The notes beneath the pieces are model-generated. The model was not told where the DNA came from and did no database searches. It saw only the letters and a program-made list of their open reading frames with translations. A program made the translations under genes and the position numbers. 64,000 nt of DNA from Aurantimonas sp965217685 (lineage in GTDB: Bacteria > Pseudomonadota > Alphaproteobacteria > Rhizobiales > Rhizobiaceae), in contig CBDCIZ010000003.1 of assembly GCA_965217685.1 (NCBI GenBank), positions 2,170,001 to 2,234,000 on the forward strand, read 5' to 3'. This document shows, piece by piece, positions 8,059 to 15,925 of this stretch (within the stretch, counting starts at the first letter, position 1; every line of letters starts with the position of its first letter).

Positions 8059-8419
8059 ATTTGTAGAGGCGTGCAATCATAACTGGCACGACGCGAGATC
8101 AAGGGGCGTTTCGGACGCAGATTATGCGAGACGGATGGGCGTCTCCAGCGCAAATTAGCTGAGACTTGAGACTTAGGCCACCATTGTTAAGACGGACGCA
8201 CGCTCGTGATACGTGTGCGCACAATACGTGCCCCTTTCTCGAATTTGTAACAAGCCCAGATTGCACGACACGCGAGCGCGTCGGATAGATGCGATGATCT
8301 TCCGGTAACTCGAAGCAACCACCCCAAACCGAAACAAAATGCGCAAAATGAAATCCTCTCTCGTTCTTATGGTAGCGATCGCGTCGGTTTGGGCTCTTCC
8401 CACCGCTTCTCATGGACCC
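8059..8419. other. No gene seen between hydrolase and IS element
   Basis: Only short open frames with no family resemblance on either strand. No promoter, terminator or RNA gene was recognised. The stretch ends at the left inverted repeat of the next insertion sequence. Confidence 0.5.
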
Positions 8420-8491
8420 TGACCCTTCGAACTGGTCCAGATTGACTGCGAATTTTCGGGCACAATCCTTTCAACCAAGGAGTGCTTAGAA

Positions 8492-8758
8492 ATGCCGAAG
8501 GAACGATTTTCAGAAGAGCAGATTGCGTTTGCGCTGAGACAGGCCGATGCCGGGACGACGGTCGGCGAGATTTGCCGCAAGATGGGCGTGGCTGAGGCGA
8601 CGTTTTATCGCTGGAAGAAGGTCTATGCCGGGATGGGCGTGTCCGAGATCCGTCGTCTGAAACAGCTTGAGGACGAGAATGGGAAGCTCAAACGTCTGGT
8701 CGCCGATCTGACGCTCGACAAATCGATGCTTCAGGATGCCCTGCGAAAAAAGTGGTGA
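8492..8758 (+). CDS. IS3-type transposase orfA
   Basis: An 88-residue helix-turn-helix protein: ERFSEEQIAFALRQADAG, then EICRKMGVAEATFYRWKKVY, then a zipper-like ENGKLKRLVADLTLDKSML. It overlaps orfB by 7 bases. At 8746-8752 the run AAAAAAG offers a slippery site for -1 frameshifting into orfB, which is how the active fused transposase is made in this family. Recognition is from family sequence. Confidence 0.9.
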   Translation: MPKERFSEEQIAFALRQADAGTTVGEICRKMGVAEATFYRWKKVYAGMGVSEIRRLKQLEDENGKLKRLVADLTLDKSMLQDALRKKW

Positions 8759-9594
8759 GGCCCGTCCAGCGACGCGAGCTCGTCCGGCATTACCAGGAGG
8801 CTTTTATGCTTTCGGAACGCCGGGCGTTGCAAGCGATGGGCTTTGGACGGGCCTCACATCGATACCAGGCGCGACGCGATCCGGCGACGGCGCTTCGAAT
8901 GCGGCTGAAGGAACTGGCCAAAAGCCGGGTTCGCTTCGGCTATCGGCGCCTTCATGTTCTCCTGAAGCGGGAGGGCTGGGAAGACAACCATAAGCGCGTC
9001 TACCGGCTTTACAGCGAGGAAGGTTTGTCGATCCGCACACGCGCTCCGAAGCGGCGCCGGGCATGTCGTTATCGCTCGGGGCGTTCAAAGGCAGATGCCA
9101 TGAACGATGTCTGGGCGATGGACTTCGTCTCCGACCGGCTTTTTGACGATCGGCCATTCCGTATTCTGACGATCGTGGACTGCCATACGAGAGAGGCTCT
9201 CGCGACATCCGCGAGGACTCACTTCAGGTCCTATCAGGTCGTCGAAAAGCTGGATCGGATCGTGCGGATCCGAGGCAAGCCGCATAGCATTCGAGTTGAC
9301 AACGGCCCCGAATTTGCCGGGCGGATGCTTGACCAATGGGCCTATCTGAACAAGGTCGAACTGGATTTCTCGCGGCCCGGAACGCCCGGTGACAACGCGT
9401 ATGTCGAGGCATTCAACGGCCGTCTTCGTCAGGAATGCCTCAACGCCTCGTGGTTCTTGTCGATGGCCGATGCCCGCCACCGGATCGAAGAATGGAGAAT
9501 TGACTACAACGAAGACCGGCCGCATTCCGCAATCGCCAACTTGACGCCGAGCGCCTTTGCCGCCTTACTCAAACCAGCCCGAAAAATCGCATGA
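8752..9594 (+). CDS. IS3-type transposase orfB (integrase core)
   Basis: Catalytic part of the transposase, 280 residues, with an HTH_21-like region (FGYRRLHVLLKREGW) and the DDE core: Asp in WAMDFVSD, Asp in IRVDNGPEFAG, and Glu in AYVEAFNGRLRQECLN. All three catalytic residues are present. It is probably translated as an OrfAB fusion through the A6G site at 8746, since the GTG at 8752 has no good ribosome-binding site. No internal stop or frameshift was seen, so this is the only element in the region that looks capable of transposition. Confidence 0.9.
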   Translation: MVRPVQRRELVRHYQEAFMLSERRALQAMGFGRASHRYQARRDPATALRMRLKELAKSRVRFGYRRLHVLLKREGWEDNHKRVYRLYSEEGLSIRTRAPKRRRACRYRSGRSKADAMNDVWAMDFVSDRLFDDRPFRILTIVDCHTREALATSARTHFRSYQVVEKLDRIVRIRGKPHSIRVDNGPEFAGRMLDQWAYLNKVELDFSRPGTPGDNAYVEAFNGRLRQECLNASWFLSMADARHRIEEWRIDYNEDRPHSAIANLTPSAFAALLKPARKIA

Positions 9595-9888
9595 CATCTG
9601 GACCAGAGATAGGGGCAAGTCCCATCCATGCTGGCCTCCTTCCAGACAGCATGTTGAATCATAATCGACCCTGCCGTGGAATCCTCATCGATTCAGTTCA
9701 ATGTCATCTCGCTCTAACTCCCATCTTGGCTCGCCAGATGTGTGAGGAAGGCCGCTTATGGCTGATTTGGGCTACCGCGCCGGAGATGGCGCAGTAGCTT
9801 TTCGTCTCAATCAGTCGCGGATTTCACCGGGCGGGTCTTGCGCTGGCGGAAATCCGGCACGGGTGTGATGTTTGCGCGGCCTTCGAGA

Positions 9889-10170
9889 TTAGTCTGGCGC
9901 CCGGTGCTCCAGCCACGCTTCGACCTCTTCCAGGTCCCACACCACGCATCGCGGTGTGAGATTGAAGCGGCGCGGGAAATCGCCGCGCTTCTCCATCTCA
10001 TAGATCGTGCTGTCGGCGAGCGGTACGATGAGTCGGACTTCATGCCGTCGGATCGTTCGCGGCAGGCCGGTCAGCACGGTGGCCGGACCGGAATATCCCA
10101 CTGGATCTTTTTCGTCGTCATCCTGATACGGCATCATCAGGACGCGTATCCGGCTTGGCTTCTTGGTCAT
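9889..10170 (-). CDS. AlpA-family DNA-binding protein (excisionase-like)
   Basis: A 93-residue protein with the AlpA-type winged helix in its second half: RLIVPLADSTIYEMEKRGDFPRRFNL followed by WDLEEVEAWLEHR, the usual family pattern. The first 35 residues are polar and unrecognised. AlpA-like proteins are encoded in P4-like prophages and integrative islands and regulate the integrase or excision. A frameshifted integrase lies 1.8 kb away at 11985, so this is probably a leftover of the same integrated element. The frame itself looks intact. Confidence 0.75.
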   Translation of the reverse strand: MTKKPSRIRVLMMPYQDDDEKDPVGYSGPATVLTGLPRTIRRHEVRLIVPLADSTIYEMEKRGDFPRRFNLTPRCVVWDLEEVEAWLEHRAPD

Positions 10171-10599
10171 GTCTATCCTCCTGTGGTTGGAGGATCTCTG
10201 ATGCAGCTCAGACTTTGCCTGTTCGAGTAGGTGTCGAGAGCGGGGCCATGACGGTACTTTTGGGCGCTATCGCGGTTTGGATGTCAGACCTGGAATGGCG
10301 CGCTGAGAGCCAATAGTAGTCGATAGATGGCTTGCGGAGAACGGTCGAAATTCCTTAACGATATCAGCGGCGTAGTCTTCTGACGGGTCACGGGCCGGTA
10401 GTATTTGGACAGAAAAATATTTTTCGCAGCAAAATCAAATGGTTGACATGACTCTGAACGATCAAGTGGGAATGATCCGGGCCGATCCGAACGCCATCGA
10501 ATTTACGCCATTTTGCGACATAAGCCACTGAAAAAAAATAAAACATGCTGATTTCGATCGACAGTTATCGGTAGGTAGAGTTTGGCGCTGGCGGTCCGC
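10171..10599. other. No gene seen; one copy of a 13-bp repeat
   Basis: No coding frame with family resemblance. The 13-mer TGACGGTACTTTT occurs at 10249-10261 and again twice just before the integrase relic. An A/T-rich stretch lies at about 10405-10445 and another at about 10530-10545. The stretch ends at the target duplication of the ISAs1-type element. Confidence 0.5.
10249..10261 (+). repeat. 13-bp repeat TGACGGTACTTTT, copy 1
   Basis: Identical to the copies at 11885-11897 and 11957-11969, all in the same orientation. The two others lie directly upstream of the integrase relic. Confidence 0.7.
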
Positions 10600-10609
10600 C
10601 TGACGGACC
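10600..10609 (+). repeat. Target-site duplication, left copy (ISAs1-type element)
   Basis: CTGACGGACC directly abuts the left inverted repeat and recurs at 11820-11829 directly after the right inverted repeat. A 10-bp duplication fits the 8-10 bp known for the ISAs1 family. Confidence 0.9.
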
Positions 10610-11819
10610 CAGGGGAATCGCATTTGATGTATCATTTAGAAGTTGGGTGAATTTGGATATCGGCTTTTCGAGAGGAGAAGGTCGATGTCCTGGTTTGCAG
10701 CCAGCTTTGCCGATGTTGCCGATCCGCGTACGGGCAATGCCAAGCGTCATGATTTGCTGGAGGTCCTGGCGATCGCCCTGACGGCAGCAGTCTGCGGTGC
10801 CGAGCATTGCTCGGACTTCGCTGATTTTGCGGCCGATCGTGAGGACCTGTTCCGGCAGTTTCTGCGGCTGGAGAACGGCGTTCCGAGCCATGATACCTTC
10901 TCAAGGGTGTTCCGGCTCCTGGAGCCTGACGCCTTTGCCACCTGTTTCCAGGAAAGTTCGTCGATGCCCTGGGGGCGGCCGGCGAAGGCGTTGTCGCAAT
11001 CGACAGTAAGACGCTGCGTCGCTCCTTCGACACGGCCGCCAAACGCTCGCCGCCGGCGGTGGTGACGGCCTTCGCCTCGGCGACGCACACCGTGATCGGC
11101 CAACAGGGCTTTCGCGCCGGCGAAGGCGACAGCGAGATCCTGGCAGCAAGGGCGCTGCTCGGCTGCCTGGACCTGACCGGCCAGTTGGTGACGGCCGATG
11201 CGATCCACTGCCAGAACGTGACGGCGCGGATGATCCTTGATCGCGGCGGCGACTATCTCCTGCGGTTGAAGAACAACCGCCCCGCTTTGGCGGCAGAAGT
11301 GGCGGCGTATTTTGCCGACCCGCAGGTGTGCGTCGCTTTGCCGGGCACGCAGACGACCGACGCCGAGCATGGCCGCATCGAAGTGCGGCGGGCCTGGGTC
11401 AGTCACGACCTATCGTTTCTGAAGGGGCCAAAGACGGCGAACGGCGACCTGGTTCTCCTGCCGGGCCTGGCCTGTCTCGGCATGATCGAGGCGCGCGTCA
11501 CGCGGGCCGGCAAGACCAGCACCACGCGGCACTGTCATCTTTTGTCCCGCCCGCTGACCGCCGAGAGCTATCTGGCTGCGGCAAGGGCACACTGGTCGAT
11601 CGAGAACGGCCTGCATTGGGTGCTCGACATGACCTTCGACGAGGACTGTGCCCGCAACCGCAAGGACAATGGGCCGGAAAACCTCGCCATCCTGCGCAAA
11701 CTCGCCCTCAACATTCTCAGGCGCGCCAGGCCGATCATCTCCATCCGTCGCAAGCGCAAGCGATCTGAATGGTCAAACGATCTCGCCCAATTAATCCTCG
11801 GGCAAATGCGATAGCCCTG
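10610..11819 (+). mobile_element. ISAs1-family insertion sequence with inverted repeats and target duplication
   Basis: Terminal inverted repeats at 10610-10626 and 11803-11819 match at 15 of 17 positions (ATCGCATTTG is shared), and the 10-bp target duplication flanks them exactly. The element is 1210 bp and carries a single transposase gene that is now frameshifted. The clean duplication shows a simple insertion with no later rearrangement at the ends. Confidence 0.92.
10685..11814 (+). pseudogene. ISAs1-family transposase, single frameshift
   Basis: The N-terminal part (MSWFAASFADVADPRTGNAK ... NGVPSHDTFSRVFRLL) is in one frame up to about 10950; the rest (KFVDALGAAGEGVVAIDSKTLRRSF, TAFASATHTVIGQQ ... 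SIENGLHWVLDMTFDEDCARNRKDN) is in another. A missing A in the short run at 10953-10955 would explain it. Both halves otherwise match the family closely, including the DDE-type core (AIDSKTL, TADAIHCQ, FDEDCARNRKDN). A recent mutation or a sequencing error are both possible. Confidence 0.88.
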
Positions 11820-11829
11820 CTGACGGACC
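11820..11829 (+). repeat. Target-site duplication, right copy (ISAs1-type element)
   Basis: Second copy of CTGACGGACC, immediately after the right inverted repeat. Confidence 0.9.
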
Positions 11830-11884
11830 CCAGACATATTGCTTAGTCGCATTTTTGAAAGTACACTCACGGGAGTGAGGCTCG

Positions 11885-11897
11885 TGACGGTACTTTT
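11885..11897 (+). repeat. 13-bp repeat TGACGGTACTTTT, copy 2
   Basis: About 90 bp upstream of the integrase relic start; identical to copies 1 and 3. Confidence 0.7.
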
Positions 11898-11956
11898 TCT
11901 ACAATAAATCATTGAAAATAATGAAAAATATTTGTCTCAGAGCCCCAAATGTGTGC

Positions 11957-11969
11957 TGACGGTACTTTT
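11957..11969 (+). repeat. 13-bp repeat TGACGGTACTTTT, copy 3
   Basis: Fifteen bases upstream of the integrase relic ATG at 11985, in the same orientation as the other two. Repeated short sites next to an integrase gene can be arm-type binding sites; that is inference here. Confidence 0.7.
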
Positions 11970-11984
11970 CAAATGGCTGCAGGG

Positions 11985-12360
11985 ATGCTGACAGACGCCG
12001 CCCTCAAATCATTGAATAAAAATAGAAAATCTTCAACACCGCAGATCGCAACGGCGTGTATTTTGGCGTCATGCCGAGCGGAGCGATATCGTTTTGCCTC
12101 GACTACAGGCTCGATAGCCGAAGGGAGGCCGTCTATCTGGGCAAGTACGGACGCGGTGGCATCTCGCTTATGCGGGCGCAGGAACGGGAGACGGGTGCGG
12201 GAAAAATGTCTCGATGTAAAAAGGGCAATCTGCGAGGGGCGATCTCCGGTGATCGAGAAACAGCGCAAGAAGCGCCGTATCAAAGAAGCAAAGAAACCTT
12301 CGGCGAATTTGGTGAGAAGTGGCTGACTGCCGGTCCCATGGCCAACAGTACGCGAATTGC
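11985..12360 (+). pseudogene. Tyrosine-recombinase integrase, N-terminal remnant with several frameshifts
   Basis: Pieces of the N-terminal domain of a P4-type integrase can be joined only by changing frame three times: MLTDAALKSLNKNRK (frame of 11985), then FNTADRNGVYFGVMPSGA and DYRLDSRREAVYLGKYG (second frame), then VREKCLDVKRAICEGRSP with KQRKKRRIKEAK (first frame again), then ETFGEFGEKWLTAGPM (second frame). The catalytic domain is absent; similarity ends about 30 bp before the flavin oxidase gene. The gene is long dead and marks one edge of a former integrative element. Confidence 0.75.
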
Positions 12361-12390
12361 TCCCGCAACGACAATCCAAGCGTCAGGACG

Positions 12391-13812
12391 TCAGGACGTC
12401 GCCGGAAGCACCTTGCCCGGGTTGAGAATGCCGTTCGGATCGAGAAGCCGCTTCATGGCCACCATCAATCGTAGCTTGCCGCCGTCGCCGAGGGCTGCCA
12501 TCGGTCCCAGTCGCTTGCTTCCGATCCCGTGTTCCGCCGAAAACGACCCGCCGGCGCCGACGATATCGCGGTAGAGGATCGCATCGACGCGCGCATTCGT
12601 CTTGGCATCCAGCGGTCCGGCGCGGTCGAGGACAATGTGCAGATTCCCGTCCGCGAGATGTCCGAACACATAGGGCTCGAAGGCCGGATCGAGGGCTGCC
12701 AGCCGGGCGACGACGCTCTCCACATACCGCGCAATCTCGGACTGCGGAAGCGACACGTCGAAGGACGAAGCGCCCGGATGGCGACGATAGATGGCGTCGG
12801 TGTCTTCGCGAAGCCGCCACAGCTCTGTTTCCTGTCGGCCCGACATGGCGATGACGCCTGTCATGTCCGGATAACGGTCGAGCGCGGTTTCGAAAATTGC
12901 TTCGAAGGACGCGCGCAACTCCGCTTCGCGACGTCCGCCCAGAGAAAGCAGGAGAAACACTGGCGCGGTGCGCTCAAGGCTCGGATCGGACCAGCTCCAC
13001 GCGGCAGCGGTCAAATCGCGAAACGATCGCCACAGCGCCTCGGCGGCCCGTAGCTCCCCCACCGGAGCGTCCATGGCCAACCGGATCACGTCGAGAACCG
13101 CGGCGACCGAGGGCAGACCGAACAGCGCGGTCGCCGTCGCCTTCGGGACGGGTTCCAGTTTCATAGCGACGCGGGTGACGACGCCGAGAGTCCCCTCGCT
13201 GCCGACGAACAGATGTTTGAGGTCATAACCCGCGGCGTTCTTCACCACGCGCGTCATGTCGGAATAGACCGTTCCGTCGGCCAGCACCGCCTCGATGCCG
13301 AACACCCGATGTCGCATGACGCCGTTTCGAAAGGCCATGATGCCGCCGGCGTTGGTCGAGACCATGCCGCCGATCGTGGCGGTTCCGCGCGAGGGGATGT
13401 CGATGCCGGGCTCCAGCCGGTGCCGGATCGCGGCCTTTTGCAGGGCCTCGAGAGTGGTCCCGGCTTCGACCACGGCCACGCGCTCCACCGGATCGAGCCG
13501 CTCGATACGGTTCATGCGGCCAAGCGACAGCACGATCTCGCCGGGCTGAGAGACGCTTCCGCCCACCAGTCCCGTGCGGCCGCCCTGCGGCACGATCGTC
13601 ACGCGGTTCCGATTGCAAAGGGCGAGAACGGCGGCCACCTCATTCGTCGTGGCGGGAGCGACCACGATACCGGCCTTGAGATTGGCGCCGTCCTCGCCCG
13701 GGTCCAGCGCCTGCACCGCCTCGCCTTCCCGAAGATTGGCGGGGCCGACGATGCAACGCAGCTCGGCGACAACCTCGGTCGGCACACGCGACAGTTGGGG
13801 AATTCTATCCAT
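12391..13812 (-). CDS. FAD-linked oxidase (GlcD / D-lactate dehydrogenase type)
   Basis: Flavoprotein of 473 residues. The N-terminal half is a PCMH-type FAD domain with PQGGRTGLVGGSV near residue 75 and the DIPSRGTATIGGMVSTNAGG segment near residue 140; the C-terminal half ends with EHGIGSKR and MKRLLDPNGILNPGKV, diagnostic of the D-2-hydroxyacid oxidase family. It probably oxidises a 2-hydroxy acid. It is the last of three genes co-transcribed with a Rieske oxygenase; its start codon overlaps the stop of the preceding gene by one base. The true electron acceptor and substrate are unknown. Confidence 0.88.
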   Translation of the reverse strand: MDRIPQLSRVPTEVVAELRCIVGPANLREGEAVQALDPGEDGANLKAGIVVAPATTNEVAAVLALCNRNRVTIVPQGGRTGLVGGSVSQPGEIVLSLGRMNRIERLDPVERVAVVEAGTTLEALQKAAIRHRLEPGIDIPSRGTATIGGMVSTNAGGIMAFRNGVMRHRVFGIEAVLADGTVYSDMTRVVKNAAGYDLKHLFVGSEGTLGVVTRVAMKLEPVPKATATALFGLPSVAAVLDVIRLAMDAPVGELRAAEALWRSFRDLTAAAWSWSDPSLERTAPVFLLLSLGGRREAELRASFEAIFETALDRYPDMTGVIAMSGRQETELWRLREDTDAIYRRHPGASSFDVSLPQSEIARYVESVVARLAALDPAFEPYVFGHLADGNLHIVLDRAGPLDAKTNARVDAILYRDIVGAGGSFSAEHGIGSKRLGPMAALGDGGKLRLMVAMKRLLDPNGILNPGKVLPATS

Positions 13813-14720
13813 CAGGCGCGGCTTAGGCGCGTCAGGCTGGCGACCAGCCGGTCGTTGTCTTCCGCCGTACCGACGGTGACGCGAACATATCGCTCGTGGC
13901 CCGGCTCCCGCCAGGGCTTGACGATGATGCCGTCGGCAAGGAGCGCATTTGCCAGTTCGGCGCTGTCCCCACCGCCATTGAGGAACAGAAAGTTCGTTTG
14001 CGACGGCGCGATTCGATATCCGAGAACGGCGAGGCGCGAGCGAAGTCGCTCCCGCTCGCCCCGGAGCCGGGCGACCGAGGCCTCCATCCAGGCGCGGTCG
14101 CCGAGGGCGGCGACCGCCGCGATCTGAGCCGCGCCATTGACATTGAACGGCGTTTTCGCGGCGGCGAGCACGCGGGCAATCTCCTCCACCTCGTCGCCAA
14201 GGGCGTGCAGGTCAACATTGTCGCAGGCGTGGATGAAGTGGACCGTCCGTTCGGTCCCGGCAGCGAGCCGATGCAGCATCGAGACGAGCGGCGTCACGCC
14301 GACACCGCCGGACAGAAGCACCAACGGTCGCCGGCTTGTCCCGTCGAGGACGAAGGCGCCACGCGGCCCCTCCGCCCGGAGTTCGTCGCCCACCGCGACC
14401 CGATCGTGCAGATAGCCCGAGCCGACGCCGCTACCGGTGGGGCTTTGCTCGCATCGCTCGCGCTTGACGGTAATGCGGTAGACACCGGATCGTCCCGGGT
14501 CCGAGGAGACGCTGTAATTGCGCAGGACAAAGCCGTCGGCGCCGCTGGTCGGGATCCGGAAGACCAGAAACTGGCCGGGCCCGAATTCGTGCCAGCCGTC
14601 CTCCTCGACAGGCGCGAGATGGAACGACGTGATCGTCCGGCTTTCCGGCACCTTGGCCAGAACCCGCAAGCGTCTGAAGCCCGATACCGTCTCGGCCGAC
14701 GGTGTCGATTGAACCGTCAT
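13812..14720 (-). CDS. Chimeric protein: oxygenase reductase N-terminus fused to HisC-type aminotransferase C-terminus
   Basis: Residues 1-170 are a flavin/NAD reductase domain of the kind serving Rieske oxygenases: FGPGQFLVFRI, flavin motif RNYSVSSDP (68-75) and nucleotide motif LLSGGVGVTPLVSML. From about residue 185 the sequence is the C-terminal part of histidinol-phosphate-type aminotransferases: KTPFNVNGAAQIAAVAAL, PSQTNFLFL, then a RVTVGTAEDNDRL ending. The junction is at about 14160-14205. The aminotransferase PLP lysine domain and the [2Fe-2S] domain expected for a VanB-type reductase are both missing. A deletion joining two genes is the simplest explanation. It overlaps the oxygenase gene by 4 bases and may still be a partial reductase. 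Confidence 0.85.
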   Translation of the reverse strand: MTVQSTPSAETVSGFRRLRVLAKVPESRTITSFHLAPVEEDGWHEFGPGQFLVFRIPTSGADGFVLRNYSVSSDPGRSGVYRITVKRERCEQSPTGSGVGSGYLHDRVAVGDELRAEGPRGAFVLDGTSRRPLVLLSGGVGVTPLVSMLHRLAAGTERTVHFIHACDNVDLHALGDEVEEIARVLAAAKTPFNVNGAAQIAAVAALGDRAWMEASVARLRGERERLRSRLAVLGYRIAPSQTNFLFLNGGGDSAELANALLADGIIVKPWREPGHERYVRVTVGTAEDNDRLVASLTRLSRA

Positions 14721-15784
14721 TCGGCGGCCGCGACGACCGGACGAGCGTTGGCACCGTCGTTGGTGGCGCGCGCTTCCGCCTCGATCATCTTGCCGAGACG
14801 GTGGCGGAAGCGCAGCGGACCGGCGTCGATCTTGAGGTCGAGATTCGGCGTCTTCTTCTCCGCCAGCCCCTTATGCACGGCTTCCAGCACCACGCGGTCC
14901 TCGTCGAAAGCTCCACGCACCGAGGCGGCGAAGCGGCGCGAGATTTCCGCGTCGTCCGGGGCGAAATTGCGCATCTGGAACCAGTAGTATTTCGTCCGGT
15001 TCTCGTCGACGGGCGTCATGAAGTTGTAGCTGTCCATGAGAAACACGTCCTCGTGGAGCGGCCTGTCTTCGCCGCCAGTATTGGCGGGAACGAAGATCGC
15101 CTTGATGATCGCGTTGGAGGGATAGCGCACCTCGTAGTGCTGCTTTCGATCACAATTGCCGTCGAATTGGAGGAACGGCTTGTAGAAGGGCGCCGGTTCG
15201 GAATCGACCATCCAGCGCCAGACCGTGACCCCATCTTCCGCGACCGTCGTCTCCAGCGGGGTTTCCTCGCAAGCCGAACTCGCGAAGGAGGTTTGATGAA
15301 CCCAGGCCACGTGGGAGGGATCGAGCAGATTGTCCGTCATGTAGAGATAATTGCACGCCAGCGTCATCGACTCGCCGCGGTTCATCCCCCAGGCTGGATC
15401 ATCATAATGGTCGACCGCGAAGATCTCCGCCGGGTCGGCGTTCTCGGCCTCACCCATCCAGATCCACAAGAGACCGTATCGTTCCGCGATCGGATAGGAG
15501 CGGACGCGTGCGACATGCGGAATGCGCTCGGCGCCGGGGACCCGGGTGCAGGTGCCGGTGCAGTCGAACGTCAGGCCGTGATAGCCGCACTCGACGTCGT
15601 CACCCTTGATGCGGCCCATGGACAAGGGCAGCTTGCGATGCGGGCAGGCATCCTCCAGCGCCACGACGCTGCCGTCCTGCTTGCGGTAGAGAACGACGTT
15701 TTCGCCCAGAATTGTGACGGGCTTCAGCCCCTCGCGCACCTCCTCATCCCAGGCGGCGACGTACCAGGCGTTCTTGAGAAACAT
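14717..15784 (-). CDS. Rieske [2Fe-2S] oxygenase, VanA-like
   Basis: Terminal oxygenase of 355 residues. The Rieske cluster motif is C-P-H-R near residue 45 and C-G-Y-H about 20 residues later; the mononuclear iron site is N-L-L-D-P-S-H-V-A-W-V-H (Asp and two His) near residue 155. Length and layout fit the vanillate demethylase / dicamba monooxygenase group, which hydroxylates or demethylates small aromatics or amines. The start at 15784 gives MFLKNAWYVAAW, the standard family beginning. First gene of the operon, divergent from a LysR regulator 141 bp away. It needs an electron donor; the gene behind it is a damaged reductase. Confidence 0.92.
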   Translation of the reverse strand: MFLKNAWYVAAWDEEVREGLKPVTILGENVVLYRKQDGSVVALEDACPHRKLPLSMGRIKGDDVECGYHGLTFDCTGTCTRVPGAERIPHVARVRSYPIAERYGLLWIWMGEAENADPAEIFAVDHYDDPAWGMNRGESMTLACNYLYMTDNLLDPSHVAWVHQTSFASSACEETPLETTVAEDGVTVWRWMVDSEPAPFYKPFLQFDGNCDRKQHYEVRYPSNAIIKAIFVPANTGGEDRPLHEDVFLMDSYNFMTPVDENRTKYYWFQMRNFAPDDAEISRRFAASVRGAFDEDRVVLEAVHKGLAEKKTPNLDLKIDAGPLRFRHRLGKMIEAEARATNDGANARPVVAAAE

Positions 15785-15925
15785 GGATCGGGGGCCTTTC
15801 GGATGTGAATCGGCCAAGCTTGAAGCTCGACCATGATCCTGAAAGGGTTTCATGCCGGGAGCAAGCCCGATAAAGCTACCTTCTGGTTTAGAAAAACTAA
15901 AACCACCTCGGGCCTTCCGACCGCC

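Larger units (their letters stand above)
8420..9617 (+). mobile_element. IS3-type insertion sequence (IS407-like group), apparently intact
   Basis: Left end 8420-8442 (TGACCC ... CTGGTCCAGAT) and right end 9596-9617 (ATCTGGACCAG ... GGGGCA) are imperfect inverted repeats sharing an identical 11-bp core. The ~1.2-kb span carries orfA and orfB in -1 relation with an A6G slippery run. The outer bases of the ends differ and no clear target duplication was found, so the exact borders are uncertain by a few bases. Confidence 0.8.

Noticed and set aside
6563..9617. Composite transposon made of the two IS3-type elements around the OhrR/hydrolase pair
   Set aside because: The two elements belong to different groups with different ends, and one is dead, so they cannot act as one unit.
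9591..9797. 68-codon plus-strand frame after the IS element
   Set aside because: No resemblance, overlaps the element end and lacks a ribosome-binding site.
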